Shown here: positions 6,633 to 9,933 of the stretch, piece after piece
Position numbering within the stretch: the stretch's first letter is position 1
Layout: each line of letters begins with the position of its first letter
Origin: Chloroflexia bacterium
GTDB taxonomy: Bacteria; Chloroflexota; Chloroflexia; Thermomicrobiales; JALYUS01
Length of the DNA stretch: 9,933 bases
NCBI GenBank assembly: GCA_025924435.1
Contig: JAICIL010000156.1
Coordinates: 1 to 9,933, forward strand
Reading direction: 5' to 3'
Made by a program: the position numbers and the translations under genes
Notes under the pieces: model-generated
The model's input: only the letters and a program-made list of their open reading frames with translations
Told to the model about the DNA's origin: nothing
The model's database searches: none

Positions 6633-7679
6633 ATGATCCTCGAAACGCTCCAGATGGATGCCGCGATGCTCGAAGCGCGGACGGGGTGGGCAATTAAACC
6701 GGAGGGGGCGTGCAAGGGGGAGCGGTGCGTGCCGCTGCCCGCGCACGAGGGCGGCGCGATTGATGCGCGCGTGCTCGCCGAACGGCTCGGCATGCCGCTC
6801 ATCCAGGACGCGGCGAGCGGGCTGTGGTGCCTGGGGCCGGAGGCGGGCGGGCGCGCGCTGACGAGCATCGTCGCGCCCGATCTGACGCTGCCGGATGCGG
6901 ACGGCAACCCGTTCTCGCTGCGGTCGCTGCGCGGAAAGAAGGTGCTGCTTATCGCCTGGGCGTCGTGGTGAGGATGCCGCCTCGATCTGCCCGTGTGGCA
7001 GTCCCTGCGCGCCGAACTCTTCCCGCTCGGTTTGGAGATCGTCACGGTCGCGCTCGATCTGGACGCCGAGGCGGCGCGCCCATGGATCGCGGCGGCACAG
7101 CCCGATCACCCGTCGCTGATTGACCGGGCGCACCGCGTGGACGAACTATTCGGCATCGTCAATGTGCCGAGCGGCGTCTGGATCAATGAAGAGGGTATCA
7201 TTGTCCGCCCGCCGGAGACGGCCTACCCGCGCCGCCCGCCCTTCCTCGATCGCCCGATGCCGGAGCACGCGACCCCGGAGCAGATCGCCCGGATCACGGC
7301 GGTTAAGGCGCTCCGCATTGATGCGGAGACGTATGTTGCCGCGCTGCGCGACTGGGCGCGACACGGCGCGGCGAGCCGTTATGCGCTTTCTCCCGATGAC
7401 GTGCTGCGTCGCAGCCAGCCGCGCCCGATGGCGGAGGCGACCGCCGCCGCGCCTTTCGAACTCGCGCAGCACCTCTATCGTCTGGGCCGCACGGAAGATG
7501 CCGTCGCCCATTTCCGCGCCGCGCACGGTCTCCAGCCCGCGAACTGGACCTACAAGCGGCAGGCATGGAGCCTCGTTGACCCGGCGCAAGGCCCGAACGC
7601 CGTCTACGAGGGCGACTGGCTCGCCGATGTCCGGCGGATCGGCGCGGAGAACTACTATCCGCCATTAGAGATGGAGTGA
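6633..7679 (+). CDS. ResA/TlpA-like thioredoxin-fold selenoprotein (UGA = Sec113)
   Basis: 348-residue redoxin read through an in-frame TGA at 6969-6971, with U as residue 113. Both sides of the TGA are in the same frame and join into one continuous thioredoxin-fold domain. Before it is DLTLPDADGNPFSLRSLRGKKVLLIAWASW (about 83-112); after it, U-G-C-R-L-D-L-P-V-W-Q, then a strand-helix pattern and the cis-Pro loop VNVPSGVWINEEG (Pro179). W109-A-S-W-U113-G-C115 fits the WAxxUGC pattern of ResA-like selenoproteins, so Sec113/Cys115 would be the redox pair. An N-terminal accessory region has Cys27 and Cys32 (CKGERCVPL). A C-terminal TPR-like helix pair lies near 274-304 (FELAQHLYRLGRTEDAVAHF). 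There is no signal peptide. GGAGAAAGG (6615-6623) precedes the ATG, which abuts the kinase stop. A conventional annotation would split this into 6633-6971 and 6993-7679. The substrate is unknown; a peroxide or disulfide reductase role is plausible. Confidence 0.87.
6969..7001 (+). promoter_or_regulatory. Candidate bacterial SECIS element for Sec113
   Basis: Downstream of the UGA (6969-6971), 15 nt of spacer lead to a perfect 5-bp stem CUGCC (6987-6991) with GGCAG (6997-7001) around the loop CGUGU. The loop begins 20 nt after the UGA, within the range for bacterial SECIS, and has a G in its first two positions. A second small stem GAGG/CCUC (6970-6973 with 6980-6983) starts at the UGA itself. 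SelB recognition is inferred, not shown. Confidence 0.65.
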
Positions 7680-7680
7680 C

Positions 7681-7727
7681 GAGTCGCGAGTAACGAGCGG
7701 GTGCCCCCTGGGCAGGAAGCGATGAGC
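7681..7727 (+). repeat. Heptanucleotide plus GCGGGYGCCC hairpin repeat after the selenoprotein gene
   Basis: Three 7-mers (GAGTCGC, GAGTAAC, GAGCGGG; 7681-7701) run into the core GCGGGTGCCCCCTGGGCAG (7697-7715). The core's stem TGCCC/GGGCA (7702-7706 with 7710-7714) has a CCT triloop. The element ends with GATGAG, a tail also seen in the copies at 8639 and 9060. The remaining gap up to 7805 shows no gene. Confidence 0.78.
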
Positions 7728-7805
7728 GAAGGCCGACACGGAACTGATGGCTTCCCTCTCCATCGCGATCCGATCCACGCGCCGCCGCCCGGTGTAGAGA
7801 CGGAG

Positions 7806-7814
7806 TGCTATACT
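7806..7814 (+). promoter_or_regulatory. Extended -10 promoter of the unknown-function gene
   Basis: TGCTATACT fits TGn plus a TATACT hexamer (5 of 6 to the -10 consensus). Transcription would begin near 7821, just before the possible ATGs at 7827 and 7857. No -35 match is seen at the expected distance. This suggests the unknown gene, and perhaps lgt, is transcribed separately from the selenoprotein operon. Confidence 0.5.
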
Positions 7815-7856
7815 GCCGCGTGGGGAATGACCGTGCGACACGAATCAGGGCAGGGA

Positions 7857-9092
7857 ATGAACGAGACGACCGCCAGCGCGCCCGCCACGACGTATGACGA
7901 CATCACGACGAATGTCCTCTCCCTCGGCACGGGGAAGGGGGCGGCTGCCGCCGGGCGATCTGCCCTGTGGGCGCCCGCGCCCGGTCTCATCATCGCGGGC
8001 CTCTTCTTCAACGACCGGAACATCTTCCGCCGCGTCGAGCGCGGCCTGACGCACCTGCCCGCCGATCTGAACCGGGGCGCGGCGGAGGTCGTCGTGCTGC
8101 CCGCCGGGCCGGATTTGGCGCGCGTCTCGGCGGGCGTCGCCTGGCTGGAAGCGGAGAGCGGCACCTGGACAGTCGCGCTCGGCGAATCGCTCGCCCCTCG
8201 GATGGATATTGACCTCTGGCTCTCCGAGCGGGGTGAGGCGGGCGCGGCGATCGCCATTGACGGCCCGCGCGGCCTCTCCCGCCTCTTCGGCGAGAAGTTC
8301 ACGGCGATTCGCGCGCCGATCACCGAGGCGGCGTCGTTCGATGACCTGCTCGCCGATCCGACGCTGCCGGACGCGCTCCGCGCCCTGCGCGAGGGCATCC
8401 GCCGCCGCCGCGTCACGAGCGTGGACGAGGCAGAGACGCGCACGGTCACGCCGCAGAGCACGAGCCTGAACGAACCCGGTTCCGGCCTGACTGCGGACGA
8501 TCCCGCCGTCGCCCTGCCGCAATTCCGCTTCATCTTCACCGAGGCCGAGGAGTTCAAGCGCATCCGCGCCGCCCTCGAAGAACCCGCCCCCGACACGCAC
8601 GACCTCTACGGCGAAGCGCTCATCCTACCGGTAGGACTGCGGGCGCCCTCCGGGCAGCATGAGGACTCAGGACTGAGGGGGGATACGAATACTCCTCAGT
8701 CCTCAGTCCTCAGTCCTCAGTCCTCCGATGGAGAGGTCGTCGTGGTGGGGGCGATGGCGTGGCGGCGGGTTGCGACGGGCTGGACGCTCGTCATCGGGCG
8801 GGTGCGGACGCGGTCGTCGCTCGTGGATCGCTGGCTGGATGACGGCGAGGGGGATCGGCGGACGCGCGTCCTGCTGGCGACGGTTAACAAGCGCGGCAGC
8901 ACGGAGCAGCCCGTCGCGATTGACCTCCTCTGCCGCGTGACCGATCTGCGCCCGGAGGTGCGGGGCGCCGACGGCCCGTTCGTCCCCTCCGCGCCCGATC
9001 AGGAACCCGTCGTCACCCTCGTCCGCACCGCCGCCGTGCAATTAAGCAACGAGCAACGAGCGGGCGCCCTTCAGGGCAGTAACAATGAGTAG
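7857..9092 (+). CDS. Protein of unknown function carrying repeat-encoded segments
   Basis: 411 residues from ATG 7857 (MNETTASAPATTYDD); ATG 7827 would add ten residues, and neither has a well-spaced ribosome-binding site. A further in-frame extension to 7701 crosses the promoter and a repeat and is unlikely. I recognise no family. The sequence is soluble-looking, rich in Ala, Arg, Asp and Val, with no signal peptide or membrane segment. A strand-rich N-terminal half (LWAPAPGLIIAGLFFNDRNI; VEVV-type strands; WTVALGESL) is followed by a helical stretch (DDLLADPTLPDALRALREGI). A second strand-rich unit (GEVVVVGAMAWRRVATGWTL onwards) is separated from the first by about 30 low-complexity residues (257-291). 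Those residues (for example SSVLSPQSS) are encoded by the repeat at 8621-8726. The last 16 or so residues (SNEQRAGALQGSNNE) are also repeat-encoded. lgt follows after 131 nt. Confidence 0.75.
   Translation: MNETTASAPATTYDDITTNVLSLGTGKGAAAAGRSALWAPAPGLIIAGLFFNDRNIFRRVERGLTHLPADLNRGAAEVVVLPAGPDLARVSAGVAWLEAESGTWTVALGESLAPRMDIDLWLSERGEAGAAIAIDGPRGLSRLFGEKFTAIRAPITEAASFDDLLADPTLPDALRALREGIRRRRVTSVDEAETRTVTPQSTSLNEPGSGLTADDPAVALPQFRFIFTEAEEFKRIRAALEEPAPDTHDLYGEALILPVGLRAPSGQHEDSGLRGDTNTPQSSVLSPQSSDGEVVVVGAMAWRRVATGWTLVIGRVRTRSSLVDRWLDDGEGDRRTRVLLATVNKRGSTEQPVAIDLLCRVTDLRPEVRGADGPFVPSAPDQEPVVTLVRTAAVQLSNEQRAGALQGSNNE
8621..8726 (+). repeat. In-frame heptanucleotide/hairpin repeat inside the unknown gene
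   Basis: The palindrome ATCCTACCGGTAGGA (8622-8636) is followed by the core GCGGGCGCCCTCCGGGCAG (8639-8657). The 18-nt arm 8661-8678 matches the reverse complement of 8694-8711 at 17 of 18 positions. The right arm is four perfect tandem copies of AGTCCTC (8698-8725) preceded by a degenerate copy, ACTCCTC (8691-8697). The whole segment is stop-free in the frame of the host gene. Confidence 0.85.
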
Positions 9093-9202
9093 ACGGCGGG
9101 CAGCAGGCAGCGGGCAGCGGGCAGCAGAAGGTAGGGGCGTACAGCCGTACGCCCGGTCCTGCTCGTTGCCCCTCATTGCTCATTGCTCGTCACTCATTGC
9201 TA
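9041..9202 (+). repeat. Composite heptanucleotide repeat between the unknown gene and lgt
   Basis: The left arm has AAGCAAC/GAGCAAC 7-mers (9044-9064) leading into the core GCGGGCGCCCTTCAGGGCAG (9060-9079). The middle has four tandem GGGCAGC-type 7-mers (9098-9125), then GTAGGGGCG and the perfect 8-bp palindrome GGGCGTAC/GTACGCCC with loop AGCC (9135-9154). The right arm has six 7-mers of ATTGCTC/GCTCGTT type (9161-9202), complementary in kind to the left arm. The host gene's stop codon (9090-9092) lies inside the element. The lgt ribosome-binding site starts 11 nt after it. Confidence 0.85.
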
Positions 9203-9223
9203 TCGAGCGACCGGAGGGAGCCG

Positions 9224-9933
9224 TTGCTCTTCCATAGCACCACCGCATTCGAGATCGGGGGGCTGGCCGTCAAGTGGTACGGCCTCTTCATCATGGCGGG
9301 CGTGATCGCCGCGACGCTGCTCGCCTACCGCATCGCGCCGCTCAAGGGGGAGGACCCGGAGCACATCTGGGGGCTGCTGCCCTATCTCGTCGTCTTCGGC
9401 ATCGTCGGCGCGCGGATCGCCTACGGCATCGTCCGGCACGACCAGTTCGCCAGCCCGATCGAACTGATTACCCGCTTCCGCACCGGCGGCATCGCCATCC
9501 AGGGCGCGATTGGCGGGGCATGCCTCGCCGGGTGGGTCTATTGCCGCGCCAAAGGCATCCGCTTCCTGCGCTGGGCGGATATCATCGCGCCCGGCCTCTC
9601 GCTCGCGCAGGGGATGGGCCGCTGGGGCAACTACGCCAATCAGGAAGAGTTCGGCCGCCCGACGACGCTGCCGTGGGGCATCTCGATCTCGCCCGATCGC
9701 TTGCAGGCGAAGTGCGAGGCGAGCGGGGGGGCGGACTGCTTCTCCCCGACGCAGCACTTCCACCCCGCGTTCCTCTACGAATCCATCGCGGATATCGGCA
9801 TCGCGCTCGTCCTGCTCTTCCTTTTCACGCGCGTGATGGCGCCCAAGCGGTGGCGGGACGGCGATGTTTTCGGGGTCTACGCGATCCTTTATGGTGTGAC
9901 GCGCCTCTTCACGGAGTCCATCCGGGTGGACCG
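9224..9933 (+). CDS. lgt: Prolipoprotein diacylglyceryl transferase (3' end cut by window)
   Basis: First 236 residues of the membrane enzyme that moves diacylglyceryl from phosphatidylglycerol to the lipobox Cys of prolipoproteins, the first step of lipoprotein maturation. The start is TTG 9224, supported by GGAGGG (9213-9218) five bases upstream and by the reading MLFHSTTAFEIGGLAVKWYG, which matches Lgt N-termini. Family blocks: KWYGLFIMAG (17-26), GARIAYG (62-68), GGIAIQGAIGG (88-98), the signature MGRWGNYANQEEFGRP (131-146) with Arg133, Asn136 and Glu141, HPAFLYES (180-187), and TRLFTESIR (226-234). The TM segments are evident. One oddity: the position of the E. coli essential His103 (in GG..xHG) is Gln93 here, and the next Gly is Ala; other lineages also vary at this site. 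It is otherwise complete up to the window edge, lacking about 20-60 residues. Confidence 0.94.
   Translation, partial: MLFHSTTAFEIGGLAVKWYGLFIMAGVIAATLLAYRIAPLKGEDPEHIWGLLPYLVVFGIVGARIAYGIVRHDQFASPIELITRFRTGGIAIQGAIGGACLAGWVYCRAKGIRFLRWADIIAPGLSLAQGMGRWGNYANQEEFGRPTTLPWGISISPDRLQAKCEASGGADCFSPTQHFHPAFLYESIADIGIALVLLFLFTRVMAPKRWRDGDVFGVYAILYGVTRLFTESIRVD

Noticed and set aside
6633..6971. Truncated redoxin pseudogene caused by a nonsense mutation
   Set aside because: The stop falls exactly at the catalytic Cys/Sec position, the frame beyond it is fully preserved, and a suitable hairpin follows. A random nonsense mutation is less likely, though genome-level Sec genes were not visible.
5568..7133. 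521-aa open frame on the minus strand opposite kinase and selenoprotein
   Set aside because: It has the same shadow composition (Arg, Gly, Ala, Glu), no ribosome-binding site I can support, and lies opposite well-identified genes.
7701..7856. N-terminal extension of the unknown protein starting at GTG 7701
   Set aside because: The extension begins inside a hairpin repeat and lies across an extended -10 promoter; the residues do not resemble protein core sequence.
8661..8725. CRISPR-like array
   Set aside because: The repeats are 7 nt, contiguous and without spacers; no cas genes are present.
9200..9763. 187-aa minus-strand open frame opposite lgt
   Set aside because: lgt on the plus strand has its full signature set; the minus frame is a shadow.

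Overview
This is a high-GC bacterial segment. Almost every gene reads left to right, the ribosome-binding sites are good, and gaps between genes are short. I lean towards Chloroflexota (for example a Thermomicrobia/Sphaerobacter-like lineage). The reasons are a CruA-type lycopene-cyclase-like flavoprotein, a ResA-like selenoprotein, the GC content, and many short-period repeats. This placement is an inference and is weak; a marker gene would be needed to settle it.

Layout, left to right. (1) 137-1927: CruA/CruP-like FAD protein, preceded by a 23-bp perfect inverted repeat that ends at its ribosome-binding site. (2) 1963-2406: HIT-family nucleotide hydrolase/transferase. (3) 2375-2623, minus strand: small helical protein of unknown role, overlapping the HIT gene tail to tail. 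(4) 2808-4508: 14-TM DHA2 drug-efflux transporter with its own extended -10 promoter. (5) 4627-7679: apparent operon of an S66 LD-carboxypeptidase (GTG start), a PfkB sugar kinase (GTG start) and a TlpA/ResA-like thioredoxin-fold protein. (6) 7857-9092: protein of unknown function behind an extended -10 promoter. (7) 9224 to window end: lgt, prolipoprotein diacylglyceryl transferase (TTG start), truncated by the window edge.

The thioredoxin-fold gene has an in-frame TGA at 6969-6971, inside the motif W-A-S-W-U-G-C. A hairpin of the right size and spacing for a bacterial SECIS follows. I read 6633-7679 as one 348-residue selenoprotein, not two genes or a pseudogene.

The second theme is a family of small dispersed repeats. 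They are made of 7-nt tandem units, often arranged as inverted arms, and several carry a hairpin core of consensus GCGGGYGCCCNNNGGGCAG. They occupy most intergenic gaps. They also lie inside coding sequence: in frame within the CruA-like flavoprotein, in frame within the unknown protein, at that protein's C-terminus, at the stop codon of the carboxypeptidase and in the first codons of the sugar kinase. This recalls cyanobacterial heptanucleotide repeats combined with the in-gene palindromic elements of Rickettsia.

The genes do not form one obvious pathway. Cell-wall recycling (LD-carboxypeptidase), sugar phosphorylation, thiol/selenol redox chemistry and lipoprotein maturation are mostly housekeeping or envelope functions. 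No tRNA, rRNA, CRISPR array, transposase or integrase was seen. No gene-free stretch exceeds about 180 bases.
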